Origin: PALSA-1006 sp964532405
GTDB taxonomy: Bacteria > Pseudomonadota > Gammaproteobacteria > Burkholderiales > Gallionellaceae
DNA: 64,000 nt
NCBI GenBank assembly: GCA_964532405.1
Contig: CAZHIC010000002.1
Span: forward strand, 74,230-138,229
Direction: 5' to 3'
Shown piece after piece: positions 54,880 through 64,000 of this stretch. The notes under the pieces are model-generated. The model was not told where the DNA came from and searched no databases. It saw only the letters and a program-made list of their open reading frames with translations. The position numbers and the translations under genes were made by a program. Within the stretch, counting starts at the first letter, position 1, and every line of letters starts with the position of its first letter.

Positions 54880-55873
54880 TTCTTCCTCCATTGGATTTAT
54901 CGCTATTATCGGCAGCCAGCATCTTTACCACCTTGAGTGCGTATTGATTGTTGAACATGCCATATTTGCATTCCATCACGGGCACGTTGTCGACATTGGC
55001 GAGAATGTTGTCGGGCACTTCCAGCGGGATAAAATCGCCGACTTTCATTTTCAGCACATGATCAACGGTCGTTCTTGCCGTTCCAAGAACTGCGGCGATC
55101 TCGACATCGGCAGCCTGAATTTGTTTGGCCAGCATGAGCTGCCAGCGTTTATCGGTGGTGACATGATCCCCCTGCATAGTGCTGTATAGCAGCTCGCGGA
55201 TCGGCTCGATCATCGAATAAGGCTTGCAGATATGGATCGCTCCACCGACACCGTTGAATTCGACCTCGAACGTGGTGATGACCACCACCTCATTCGGCGT
55301 GGCGATGTTGGCAAACTGCGGATTGACCTCCGAACGCACGAACTCGAATTCGAGTTTATAGACCGGCTCCCACGCCTTGGAATAGTTCTCAAACACCACA
55401 GCCAACAGCTGCTGAATGATGCGGTGTTCTGTTTGTGTGAACTCACGCCCTTCCACGCGCGTATGGAAACGTCCATCCCCGCCGAACAGACTGTCCACCA
55501 CCAAAAAGACCAGATTGGGATCGAAGATGAACAGCGAATTTCCGCGTAGCGGCTTGATCTGAACCATATTCAGATTGGCGGGAACCGGCAGATTGCGGAT
55601 GAACTCGGAATATTTCAGCACCCGCACCGGGCCGACTGAAATTTCCGAGCTGCGGTGAATAAAGTTATACAGGCCGATACGCAATAAACGCGCAAAGCGT
55701 TCGTTGATGATCTCCATCGTGGGCATACGCCCGCGCACGATGCGCTCCTGCGTCGCCATGTTGTATGAACGCACCCCACCCGCTGGCTCGGCATCCTTGG
55801 CGTCCTCGGCTTCACCCGTGACGCCTCGCAGCAGCGAGTCGACTTCGTCTTGGGAGAGGAATTCTTGGCTCAT
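54872..55873 (-). CDS. fliM: Flagellar motor switch protein FliM
   Basis: A 333-residue C-ring protein. The N-terminal CheY-binding segment is FLSQDEVDSLL; the middle domain has GRMPTMEIINERFARLLR and LFIFDPNLVFLVVDSLFGG; the C-terminal SpoA part ends near the stop. The ATG at 55873 (MSQEFLS) is 7 nt after fliL; a longer upstream frame overlaps fliL. Confidence 0.96.
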   Translation of the reverse strand: MSQEFLSQDEVDSLLRGVTGEAEDAKDAEPAGGVRSYNMATQERIVRGRMPTMEIINERFARLLRIGLYNFIHRSSEISVGPVRVLKYSEFIRNLPVPANLNMVQIKPLRGNSLFIFDPNLVFLVVDSLFGGDGRFHTRVEGREFTQTEHRIIQQLLAVVFENYSKAWEPVYKLEFEFVRSEVNPQFANIATPNEVVVITTFEVEFNGVGGAIHICKPYSMIEPIRELLYSTMQGDHVTTDKRWQLMLAKQIQAADVEIAAVLGTARTTVDHVLKMKVGDFIPLEVPDNILANVDNVPVMECKYGMFNNQYALKVVKMLAADNSDKSNGGRNG

Positions 55874-55880
55874 GGCATCA

Positions 55881-56573
55881 TTACTGGATAATGAACGAGG
55901 TGAACAATACGTCCACCACTCCCTTTTGTTCCGCAGCCGCCGGTACCGCATGAACCACCGGCGCAACGGGGGCGGAAGCGGCTTCGCCTTCTGCGGCAAC
56001 TTCAGCTGCAGGTGGCGTGGCAGCTTCACCTTCGGCAGGCTTTTCGTGCTCGGCAGGAGCAGCAGCGATCTCGGATACCGCAACAGGGGCAGATGCAGGC
56101 ATGGCCGCGTGGGCCGCAGGGGCGTGGATACCCAAGACATTGTTTGTCTCGACGCCAATTTCGGCAGCGAGCTTCTTTTTACCTTCGACCATGGCCAAAT
56201 CGGACGGGCGCTTGCCCGATAACAGCAAATTCAATTTGCTGCGTATCTCCGGCAATACTGCCTTGATTTTTTCCACCAGCTCCGGCTCGAACACCTTGAG
56301 TGTGATGCTGACCTGCAAGTATTGATCCGCTTCTTCGCGTTGCAGGTTGACCGTAAAAGCTTCCAGAGGGATGAATATGGGCTCTTTGTGCGCTTCTACT
56401 TTGGCTACTTCAGCGTGGTCGCCGCTCTTGCCCTTCATGAAATACCAACCCGCACCGCCCGCAATGGCCAACACCAACACCGCAATGATGATTAGCTTTT
56501 TATTGCTTTTGGGCGCGGCTGCAACGGCTGCGTCTTCTTTCTTTGCGGCTGCGGGTTTTGCTGGCTTGGCCAT
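55881..56573 (-). CDS. fliL: Flagellar basal-body protein FliL with a long Ala/Pro-rich insert
   Basis: A 230-residue inner-membrane protein: N-terminal Ala/Lys-rich segment, one span (about 27-46) and a periplasmic domain that stabilises the stators. The conserved end VVDVLFTSFIIQ is separated from the rest of the domain by about 70 residues of A, P, E and V (about 145-218). FliL proteins are normally 150-180 residues, so the insert is unusual. Confidence 0.93.
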   Translation of the reverse strand: MAKPAKPAAAKKEDAAVAAAPKSNKKLIIIAVLVLAIAGGAGWYFMKGKSGDHAEVAKVEAHKEPIFIPLEAFTVNLQREEADQYLQVSITLKVFEPELVEKIKAVLPEIRSKLNLLLSGKRPSDLAMVEGKKKLAAEIGVETNNVLGIHAPAAHAAMPASAPVAVSEIAAAPAEHEKPAEGEAATPPAAEVAAEGEAASAPVAPVVHAVPAAAEQKGVVDVLFTSFIIQ

Positions 56574-56710
56574 GCTACTTTCCTTTTTTATATGGCTGAT
56601 TATCGAACTTAACGCTTGTCCACCATCGGCAGAATAAGCAAAGAAATCATCCCTATTTCTGCGTGGTCAACGGTCATAAAGGCATGGCACCCTTGAAATC
56701 CACCATGACC

Positions 56711-56845
56711 GTCCCCTCTCCTCAATCCTCTGATGAAACTACTAGCCATTCGACTAGGCTGTCCAACTACGCCAGCCAAGTCGCTGGTTATCCCGCAAGC
56801 GGGCGAGGAGGCAAACGAATCGCTACGCGAGTTTCACGTTATGCG
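56711..56845. repeat. Family A repeat split by a 60-nt element
   Basis: GTCCCCTCTCCTCAATCCTC (56711-56730) is continued by TCCCGCAAGCGGGCGAGGAG (from 56791), with 60 nt between that are absent from the other copies. The tail GCAAACGAATCGCTACGCGA matches the waaC copy. It lies between fliL and fliK and runs into the fliK stop. The remaining gap (56574-56710) has no gene. Confidence 0.8.
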
Positions 56846-58044
56846 AAGGTGTCCACTATACCGTTATGGCGGCTGATTGGGGAGACTCGCGCACTCATGC
56901 TGCTTGCCGCCCCCGACTCGGCAATGGCACCGATTCTCCCGCGTGAATTTTGCGATCTGTTGTCGAACCCGTCATGCCGGTTGCGCGGCGCTTGATCGCT
57001 GACACTCGCGTTGCCCAGCATGATGCCGCTGTCCGCCATCATTTCACGCAGCTTGGGTAGCGCCTGCTCGATCGCTTCGCGCACAGCGGCATGCGGCGAC
57101 GAGAACAGCGCGGTGGCTTGATCGCCGCTGACCTTGATTACTACATCCATCGGGCCGAGTTGCGGCGGATTAAGGTGCAATTCGGCACTCTGTTCTTTTG
57201 AGCTGGCGAGCCAGGTGATCTTCTGGCTGAACTCGTCGCCCCAGTTATCATGCGTGACCGGGGTGTTGATAGCTACTTGCGCGGGGAGCATGCTGGCCGG
57301 AGTGAGCGGGGTTGCCGTTGCCTGCATAGAAGCCAGTGCCGCCGCATTGGGTTGGGGCGAGGCAGCAAGAGTGCCGCCTTTTTCATCCGCATCGAACGAT
57401 TTGCTTGCCATGGTCGCGTTCATGCTTGCCAGCATGTTGGTGAAAACGGCATCTTTTTTTGAATCGTTTGACACGTCGTGCGCCACGCCCGCGCCCCGCG
57501 CCACTGGCACAGGTGTACTTGGGCTTGCGCCCGGATCGACGTTGGCGGTGGCAAAGGAAAGAGCCGCCTGCTTGGGCAAACCCATGCCCTCAGCTGCGGC
57601 CGCAGACCGTCCAGCCTGCCTGGGCAAATCTGCCGCATCCGCAGAGGATGCAGATGCGGCGACAGCAATCATTCCTTGGGGCATTAACGCGGCAAGCATG
57701 TCTGCGGGCAGAGCAGCGGCCGCATCACCGGGCAAAGCGGCGACAGCGACATCATCCGCCTTGATCTTGGCGAGCGTCTCATCCGCAGATTGGAGCGCTA
57801 TTTTTTTTGCCGGCGAAGCATCTTCAGGCGTTGCCGCATCGGCAACTTGACGCGCCAATACATCGCCAAAAGACTGGCTTTGTGCCGCACCGTCTTCGTC
57901 CGCCCCTCCTGCTTGTGCCATCTGAGCGGGCTTCGCTGCTTGCACGGCCTGCATAGGCTTCGCTGCTTGCTGCACGGCCTGTGCAGGCTTCGCTGCTTGC
58001 GCGGCTGCTTGTGGGACGCTGGTGGTGATAGGCAGATTGCTCAT
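56839..58044 (-). CDS. fliK: Flagellar hook-length control protein FliK
   Basis: A 401-residue protein, Ala/Gln/Pro-rich and disordered in the first two thirds with near-repeats of AAKPAQAVQ (about 15-45). The conserved C-terminal domain reads LHLNPPQLGPMDVVIKV and HAAVREAIEQALPKLREMM, which switches export specificity. The ATG overlaps the fliJ stop (ATGA). The last residues meet the family A repeat. Confidence 0.92.
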   Translation of the reverse strand: MSNLPITTSVPQAAAQAAKPAQAVQQAAKPMQAVQAAKPAQMAQAGGADEDGAAQSQSFGDVLARQVADAATPEDASPAKKIALQSADETLAKIKADDVAVAALPGDAAAALPADMLAALMPQGMIAVAASASSADAADLPRQAGRSAAAAEGMGLPKQAALSFATANVDPGASPSTPVPVARGAGVAHDVSNDSKKDAVFTNMLASMNATMASKSFDADEKGGTLAASPQPNAAALASMQATATPLTPASMLPAQVAINTPVTHDNWGDEFSQKITWLASSKEQSAELHLNPPQLGPMDVVIKVSGDQATALFSSPHAAVREAIEQALPKLREMMADSGIMLGNASVSDQAPRNRHDGFDNRSQNSRGRIGAIAESGAASSMSARVSPISRHNGIVDTFA

Positions 58045-58529
58045 GATTCGCTCCTAATGTTTTGTTCTGATTCGTCGTTGATTTTTTCGGCCGCTTTCTG
58101 CGCGGCAAAGCGTCCAGAATATTCATCCTGCATCTTCTGCTCGGACTTGGCTTCCAGTTGTTTTTCTATCTCGATATGACGCTGCGCCAAGGTGTCGAAA
58201 GATTGCATCTTGCGCTGCGCGTCTTTGAGTTCCGTGCGCCCGGTATCGACCGAAAGAATATGTTGTTCCATGACACCCTGTTGTTGCTCGATCGCCTGAT
58301 CCAGGCGGTAAATAAAATCCTGGAAATTGCGCAAGTCCATCGTTGCCATCCCGTTCCTTGCCACCTCCTGAAATTTCTCCTGATAGTCCCTGCGGAACTG
58401 CTGCAACATCGCCAGCTTGTCCTGAGCCGAGCGCTGCTGCTGATTCAGCTGGCCGAGATTTTTAATGGCCGCATCATTTTTCTGCTTTGCCAGATGTACC
58501 AGAGGTTGCAGGGGAAAAGGCTTGGCCAT
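58041..58529 (-). CDS. fliJ: Flagellar export chaperone FliJ
   Basis: A 162-residue helical coiled-coil protein (hydrophobic heptads across most of the chain) that couples FliI to the export gate. KPFPLQPLVHLAKQ at the start and the long Q/E/K-rich helices are typical. The ATG at 58529 follows CGGAGG and is placed just after the fliI stop. Confidence 0.9.
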   Translation of the reverse strand: MAKPFPLQPLVHLAKQKNDAAIKNLGQLNQQQRSAQDKLAMLQQFRRDYQEKFQEVARNGMATMDLRNFQDFIYRLDQAIEQQQGVMEQHILSVDTGRTELKDAQRKMQSFDTLAQRHIEIEKQLEAKSEQKMQDEYSGRFAAQKAAEKINDESEQNIRSES

Positions 58530-58531
58530 GA

Positions 58532-59923
<1,392 letters not shown>

Positions 59924-59932
<9 letters not shown>

Positions 59933-60062
59933 TACGAGTCCTGCCCCATGTTTGCAGCGCGTGGGCAAACGATGAAGCTGTTTACCCACCCTACAAAAAA
60001 CTGCCCGCGTTGTCTATTGGCGTTCATTCTTGCAGCCAGGACGAATCCTGCCCCATGTTTGC
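59924..60062. repeat. Duplicated fliH/fliI junction around a palindromic element
   Basis: GAATCCTGCCCCATGTTTGC (60043-60062) and GAGTCCTGCCCCATGTTTGC (59936-59955) are near-identical, and both are preceded by a GTTCATT block. Between them (59956-60018) lies a palindrome, GTGGGCAAAC ... GTTTACCCAC. The arrangement suggests an insertion with duplication. Confidence 0.6.
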
Positions 60063-60653
60063 GGTGATGCGTTTCCAGCGCGTCTCCAGCGTGGCATCGA
60101 TCTGGCTGTGCGCGGTTTCTATGCGCGCACCGCCACGGGCGATCTGCGCATCTTCGAATATCTTCCAACCGGAATGTGCCAACTGTTCGCCCATGCGCGC
60201 GCGCACGATCTCGGCATCTGCCGGATTTAGAACGATGTGTGCGCCCGGATTGAAATGCGGCAAGCTGCTGATCGCATCGCGGATGACCTCCAGCAGCAAT
60301 TCCGGATTGATCTTCAGTGCCTGGTGCAACATCTGCTGCGCCAGTTCGAGCGCCAGTTCGAGCAGGCTCTGCGTGACTTGCTGATCCACCTCTTGCAAAG
60401 CAAGCTCCATTGAGGCAACTAGGGATGCAAGTTGTTGCGTTTCTAACGACGCTTGATGCGAGCCCTCCGCATATCCCGCTTGATAGCCTTCATCGTGCGC
60501 CTGACGCTGGATGTCTTCGAGTTCGGACGCGGTCGGCAGCTTCATTCCGCCGGGGTTGCCGGAGACGCGAATGCCTCCGCCCGCATCGAATGAGGGCAAC
60601 TCCCAGCGCTCATATGCGGTGAGTTTTTCTTTGGGTATCAGCACATCAGACAT
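60024..60653 (-). CDS. fliH: Flagellar assembly protein FliH
   Basis: A 209-residue regulator of FliI. The early region has GYQAGYAEGSHQAS with GxxxG-like repeats; the C-terminal part (about 80-205) contains LELALELAQQMLHQALKINP. The ATG at 60653 (MSDVLIP) overlaps the fliG stop; an in-frame GTG farther up is less likely. Confidence 0.92.
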   Translation of the reverse strand: MSDVLIPKEKLTAYERWELPSFDAGGGIRVSGNPGGMKLPTASELEDIQRQAHDEGYQAGYAEGSHQASLETQQLASLVASMELALQEVDQQVTQSLLELALELAQQMLHQALKINPELLLEVIRDAISSLPHFNPGAHIVLNPADAEIVRARMGEQLAHSGWKIFEDAQIARGGARIETAHSQIDATLETRWKRITANMGQDSSWLQE

Positions 60654-61638
60654 AAGCTTCATCTCCTGCTCCACCTATTGAAACCTGCCCCTCGTCAGAG
60701 AGTCGGCGCACGATCTTGAGAATCTCTTTCTGCTCGGATTCTACTTCGCTGAGCTTGACCGGGCCCTTCGATTCCAAATCTTCGCGCAACATTTCAGCCG
60801 CACGTTGCGACATGTTCTTGAGTATCTTGTCGCGCAATTCCTCGCTGGCGCCTTTGAGTGCGACGATCAGCGACTCGGACTGCACTTCGCGCAGGATCAA
60901 TTGGATGCCGCGATCTTCGATGGCCATCAAGTCTTCAAACACGAACATCTCGTCCATGATCTTTTGCGCCAGCTCGGCATCGTGACCGCGCACCGAATCC
61001 AGCACGGCATCTTGCGTGCTGCCGATGTAGTTGAGGATTTCGGCGGCGGCACGCACCCCTCCCTTGAGCGACTTTTTCCCGACCGCATTGCCGGAAAGCA
61101 GCTTGGTCAACACATCGTTTAATTCATGCAAGGCCACGGGCTGAACGCTGTCCAGCGTGGCGATGCGCAACATCACATCGTTGCGCGTGCGCTCGGTTAG
61201 CAACGACATCACCGTGGCGGCTTGATCTGGATCCAGATGCACCATGATGGTGGCGATGATTTGCGGGTGTTCGTTGGCGACCAGATCGACAACCGAGGCG
61301 GGATCCATCCACTTCAGGCTTTCGATGCCGCTGGTATCGCTGTTGTGCAAAATACGGTCTATCAGGCCAGCGGCCTTGTCATCGCCCAGCGCTTTTTGCA
61401 GCATACTTCTAATATATGCGTCCGAATCCATGCCGAAAGTCGTCTTCTCGGACGCGACCTCATGAAAATCCTCGAACACAGCGGCGATTTCTTCGCGGCT
61501 CAGATTCTTGAGCGACACCATCGCCGTGCTGATCTTCTGCACCTCTTTCGGCTCAAGGAATTTCATGACCTCAGCGGCTTCGTCCGAGCCCAAGGTCAGG
61601 AGCAGAATGGCGCTTTTGGTAACACCGGCATCACTCAT
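60646..61638 (-). CDS. fliG: Flagellar motor switch protein FliG
   Basis: A 330-residue torque-generating C-ring protein. MVHLDPDQAATVMSLL and the EHPQIIA (EHPQ) motif lie in the middle domain; the C-terminal charged helix has DDLESK-like and RGIQLILREVQSE residues. It overlaps fliF and fliH by a few bases. Confidence 0.97.
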   Translation of the reverse strand: MSDAGVTKSAILLLTLGSDEAAEVMKFLEPKEVQKISTAMVSLKNLSREEIAAVFEDFHEVASEKTTFGMDSDAYIRSMLQKALGDDKAAGLIDRILHNSDTSGIESLKWMDPASVVDLVANEHPQIIATIMVHLDPDQAATVMSLLTERTRNDVMLRIATLDSVQPVALHELNDVLTKLLSGNAVGKKSLKGGVRAAAEILNYIGSTQDAVLDSVRGHDAELAQKIMDEMFVFEDLMAIEDRGIQLILREVQSESLIVALKGASEELRDKILKNMSQRAAEMLREDLESKGPVKLSEVESEQKEILKIVRRLSDEGQVSIGGAGDEAYV

Positions 61639-63281
61639 TCTTTATTCACCCATTCTTTTACAACGGACGCGACGATCTTGGGGTCGCTCTTGGTCAAGTC
61701 TTTAGCGAGCTGCAGGTTGTCTTCATAAGTGGTTTTTTGTTCCTCGAATGGCCCCGCACCATGTCCGTGATGATGGCGGGCTGCTTCCGCTGCGGCGGCA
61801 GCAGCAATGGCTTCGGCTTGTGCCGCAGCTTGCGCGGCCAGATTCTTGAAAGCCGGACGGATGATACCGAACAACAAGAAGCCTACGCCGCCAGCGATCA
61901 ACAGGTATTTCAATATCTCTTTGGCCAAGGCGATCATTTCCGGCTGCTTCCATAGCGGCAATTCCGGCACCGGAGCTTCCTGTTCGTTGTTGAAGGCTTT
62001 GTTGAGCAGGTTCAAGCTGTCCCCGCGCTTGGTATCGAAACCCATCGCATCTTTAACCAGCGCAGTGATCTGCACATTCTCAGCATCAGTGTAGGGCTTG
62101 GAAGAAACCTTACCCGTCTTGGCGTCAGTGACATTGCGGTTATTCATCACCACGGCAACAGACAAACGACGGATGCTGCCAACGGGTAGCTTGGTGTGCT
62201 GGATAGTACGATCCACTTCGTAGTTAGAGGTGGCCTCTTTGCGTGTGTTGGCCGCATTATTCGCCGTCGCGTTGGTGCCCTGCGCGTTGGCGGGATTCAC
62301 TATCGGTGCCGTTGCATTGACAGGAGGTTGATTGGACAAGGCCCCAGGCACGCCGCCGGTATTGGCGACGCCATTGAGCGTCTCCAGCGATTGCGTGCTA
62401 CGCACCGCAGCGGTATTGGGGCGCTGGTTCGGTTTATAACTCTCGGCCGTTTGTTCCACTTGGGAAAAGTCGATGCTAGCGGTAACTTGAGCTTTTACGT
62501 TTTGCTGGCCGGTGATCGGGATCAGGATGGCCTCAATGCGCTTGATGTAATCCTGTTCGATCTCGCGCACATATTTGAGTTGCGTGGCATCCATCGTTTG
62601 CTCGGCACCGTCATGCGCGGAGCTCAATAGATTGCCGCTTTGATCCAGCACCGTCACGCTTTGCGCGGACATATTGGGAATGCTGCTGGCAACCAGATGG
62701 ACGATGCCATTGACTTGTCCGGGATCCAGCGTACGTCCGGGATACAAAGCCAGTACCACAGAAGCGCTGGGCTTTTGCTGTTCCTTGACGAAGACGGAAG
62801 GTTTTGGAATGGCCAGATGCACGCGGGCGCTTTCTACCGCTGCGAGCGTCTGCATCGAGCGTGCGAGTTCGCCTTCGAGTGCGCGCTGGTAGTTCACTTG
62901 TTCGAGAAACTGGCTAGTGCCGAATTTTTGCGACTCCATCAACTCAAAACCCACCGTGCCGCCTTTGGGCAGGCCCTGTGACGCCAAGCGCAAGCGTGCC
63001 TCATGCACGACATTGGCCGGCACGAGCAGCGCACCGCCACCCTCGGCGAACTTATAGGGAATATTCTGTTGCTGTAGCGATTCGATGATCGCACCGCCGT
63101 CGTGATCGGAGAGATTCGCGTACAGAACGCGGTAGTCGGGTGTCTGCCCCCACATAAAAAGCCCCGCCAGTACAGCCACGGTGGCGGCGACGGCGACTCC
63201 CAGCCCCATCATTTGCTGCGCATTCAGCCCCAGCAGCACGCGTGCGATCGAAGTGGGCGGATTGTTAAGTGCATCGGTCAT
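61635..63281 (-). CDS. fliF: Flagellar MS-ring protein FliF
   Basis: A 548-residue protein with two membrane spans (about 23-43 and 440-460) and the ring-building domains between. YRVLYANLSDHDGGAIIE and RALEGELARSMQTLAAVESARVHLA split over two blocks are hallmarks. The C-terminal tail binds FliG. The start ATG at 63281 is preferred to a TTG at 63293. Confidence 0.96.
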   Translation of the reverse strand: MTDALNNPPTSIARVLLGLNAQQMMGLGVAVAATVAVLAGLFMWGQTPDYRVLYANLSDHDGGAIIESLQQQNIPYKFAEGGGALLVPANVVHEARLRLASQGLPKGGTVGFELMESQKFGTSQFLEQVNYQRALEGELARSMQTLAAVESARVHLAIPKPSVFVKEQQKPSASVVLALYPGRTLDPGQVNGIVHLVASSIPNMSAQSVTVLDQSGNLLSSAHDGAEQTMDATQLKYVREIEQDYIKRIEAILIPITGQQNVKAQVTASIDFSQVEQTAESYKPNQRPNTAAVRSTQSLETLNGVANTGGVPGALSNQPPVNATAPIVNPANAQGTNATANNAANTRKEATSNYEVDRTIQHTKLPVGSIRRLSVAVVMNNRNVTDAKTGKVSSKPYTDAENVQITALVKDAMGFDTKRGDSLNLLNKAFNNEQEAPVPELPLWKQPEMIALAKEILKYLLIAGGVGFLLFGIIRPAFKNLAAQAAAQAEAIAAAAAAEAARHHHGHGAGPFEEQKTTYEDNLQLAKDLTKSDPKIVASVVKEWVNKE

Positions 63282-63323
63282 GTTATTTTCCAAAGGAGAA
63301 AGTGCCTTACCTCACGTTGCACA

Positions 63324-63331
63324 TTATCGGC
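63324..63331 (-). promoter_or_regulatory. Possible sigma-28-like -10 box before fliF
   Basis: The minus strand reads GCCGATAA, the sigma-28 -10 consensus, 43 nt before the fliF start. A TAAA lies only 5 nt ahead of it instead of 15, and no good -35 is seen, so this is weak. Confidence 0.25.
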
Positions 63332-63441
63332 GTCCTTTACAAGTTCAGTATGTCGAAAAGCGCGGGGATTCTATAGCTTTTCTCGCGTTTATGAAGACCT
63401 CCGAATGATATTGTGCGAACACTGATGCAAGGAGATGAGCC

Positions 63442-63765
63442 ATGAATGTTTCGAATGTAGATAGTTTACTCGCGCAGATGCGCACCGCGATGACCGCCGC
63501 GCAGGGCGGAGGCGCGACTCAGGCGTCGTCCGCCACTGGCGGTGTGGATTTCGCCAATGTGCTGAAATCCTCGTTGGACGGCGTATCTCAGGCACAGAAC
63601 CAAGCCCTGGATATGCAAAGAGCTTTTGTGATGGGCGACGACACGGTAAGCTTGAGCGATACCATGATCTCCATGCAAAAAGCCAATATTCAATTTCAAA
63701 CCACTTTGCAAGTGCGCAACAAAGTGGTGGCCGCCTACAACGACATCATGAATATGCAGGTGTAA
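63442..63765 (+). CDS. fliE: Flagellar hook-basal body protein FliE
   Basis: A 107-residue linker between the MS ring and the rod. DFANVLKSSLDGVSQAQNQA, DDTVSLSDTMISMQKANIQF and VRNKVVAAYNDIMNMQV are the family blocks. It is divergent from fliF, with AAGGAG before the ATG. Followed by repeats. Confidence 0.95.
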   Translation: MNVSNVDSLLAQMRTAMTAAQGGGATQASSATGGVDFANVLKSSLDGVSQAQNQALDMQRAFVMGDDTVSLSDTMISMQKANIQFQTTLQVRNKVVAAYNDIMNMQV

Positions 63766-63856
63766 AAGGCAATTGGCAGTTGCTAGTCGTTAGCGGGTAG
63801 TTAAAACCAAACTTCCACTCTCCGGCTACCCCAACTAACGACTAATGACTAAACCG

Positions 63857-64000
63857 GACGAGCCGGAACCAAACAGGGTTTCACGCGGAGGCGCGGAGAC
63901 GCAGAGAAAAAGCAAAGCGGGCTGGAAGCCTATATTCTCCGCGCCCTCCGCGCCTCCGCGTGAGAAAATCTTGTCATGTTTTGACATCATTTGACCGGTA
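63857..64000. repeat. Long dispersed repeat, copy 2 (family D)
   Basis: Near-identical to 16945-17080, including the tail TTTTGACATCATTTGACCGG. This copy has 8 extra bases in the left arm (GCGGAGAC). The window ends at the last shared base, so its true end is unseen. The lead-in 63766-63856 contains only a short inverted repeat (CTAGTCGTTAG ... CTAACGACTA). Confidence 0.85.

Noticed and set aside
63300..63441. Sigma-54 promoter for fliE
   Set aside because: No GG-N10-GC pair at the right spacing could be found on either strand.

Overview
The window looks like a piece of a betaproteobacterial chromosome, most plausibly from the Gallionellaceae or a related Nitrosomonadales lineage. This rests on gene order and gene types, not a database search. 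The signs are: a regulatory PTS without sugar permeases (EIIA-Man type, HPr, EI); the blocks waaC-waaA/tolC-pcm, M16-M16-rsmD-coaD-ferredoxin and ftsY-ftsE-ftsX-rpoH; sspA-sspB beside the respiratory complex III locus; and a complete alternative complex III (ActA-F). A run of 10 N at 16840-16849 shows the sequence is a scaffolded draft.

Layout. 1-9204 (minus strand) is a surface-glycan operon. It makes GDP-L-fucose precursors (gmd, fcl) and UDP-glucuronate (ugd), then a PglK-like ABC exporter, then the nonulosonic (legionaminic or sialic type) acid genes legB, an SDR, legC, a NeuD-like acetyltransferase and NeuB, which runs off the left edge. manC at 9307 is divergent and supplies GDP-mannose. 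10720-14181 is an accessory patch: repeats, a DUF4143 ATPase and two tandem MNT/HEPN (MntA-HepT type) pairs. 14316-19228 holds LPS core genes (waaC, waaA), then tolC and pcm. 19300-24391 holds ptsI, ptsH, an EIIA, a small membrane protein, apbE and gshA. 24593-29436 holds a CPA1 antiporter, rnfH, rhlE, mutM and a pentapeptide-repeat protein. 29560-31923 is a membrane diguanylate cyclase with a C-terminal hemerythrin domain. 32055-36035 is ferredoxin, coaD, rsmD and two M16 peptidases. 36154-41384 is ftsY, a second diguanylate cyclase, ftsE, ftsX and rpoH, with a CIRCE element before rpoH. 41434-49703 is sspB, sspA and the alternative complex III operon. 49960-51843 is a graveyard of insertion-sequence fragments around one unknown gene. 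52035-63765 is the flagellar export and basal-body block fliF to fliR, with fliE divergent.

The most distinctive signal is a set of short palindromic repeat families scattered between genes and, remarkably, inserted in frame inside genes: gmd, waaC, fliP and twice in apbE. In apbE and fliP the repeat DNA encodes part of the N-terminal export signal. Other points of interest are the CIRCE-controlled rpoH, the alternative complex III sitting beside sspAB where I would expect petABC, the two back-to-back MNT/HEPN pairs, an rsmD with no normal start codon, and a perfect 10-bp palindrome before tolC. I found no tRNA, rRNA, CRISPR array or intact prophage.
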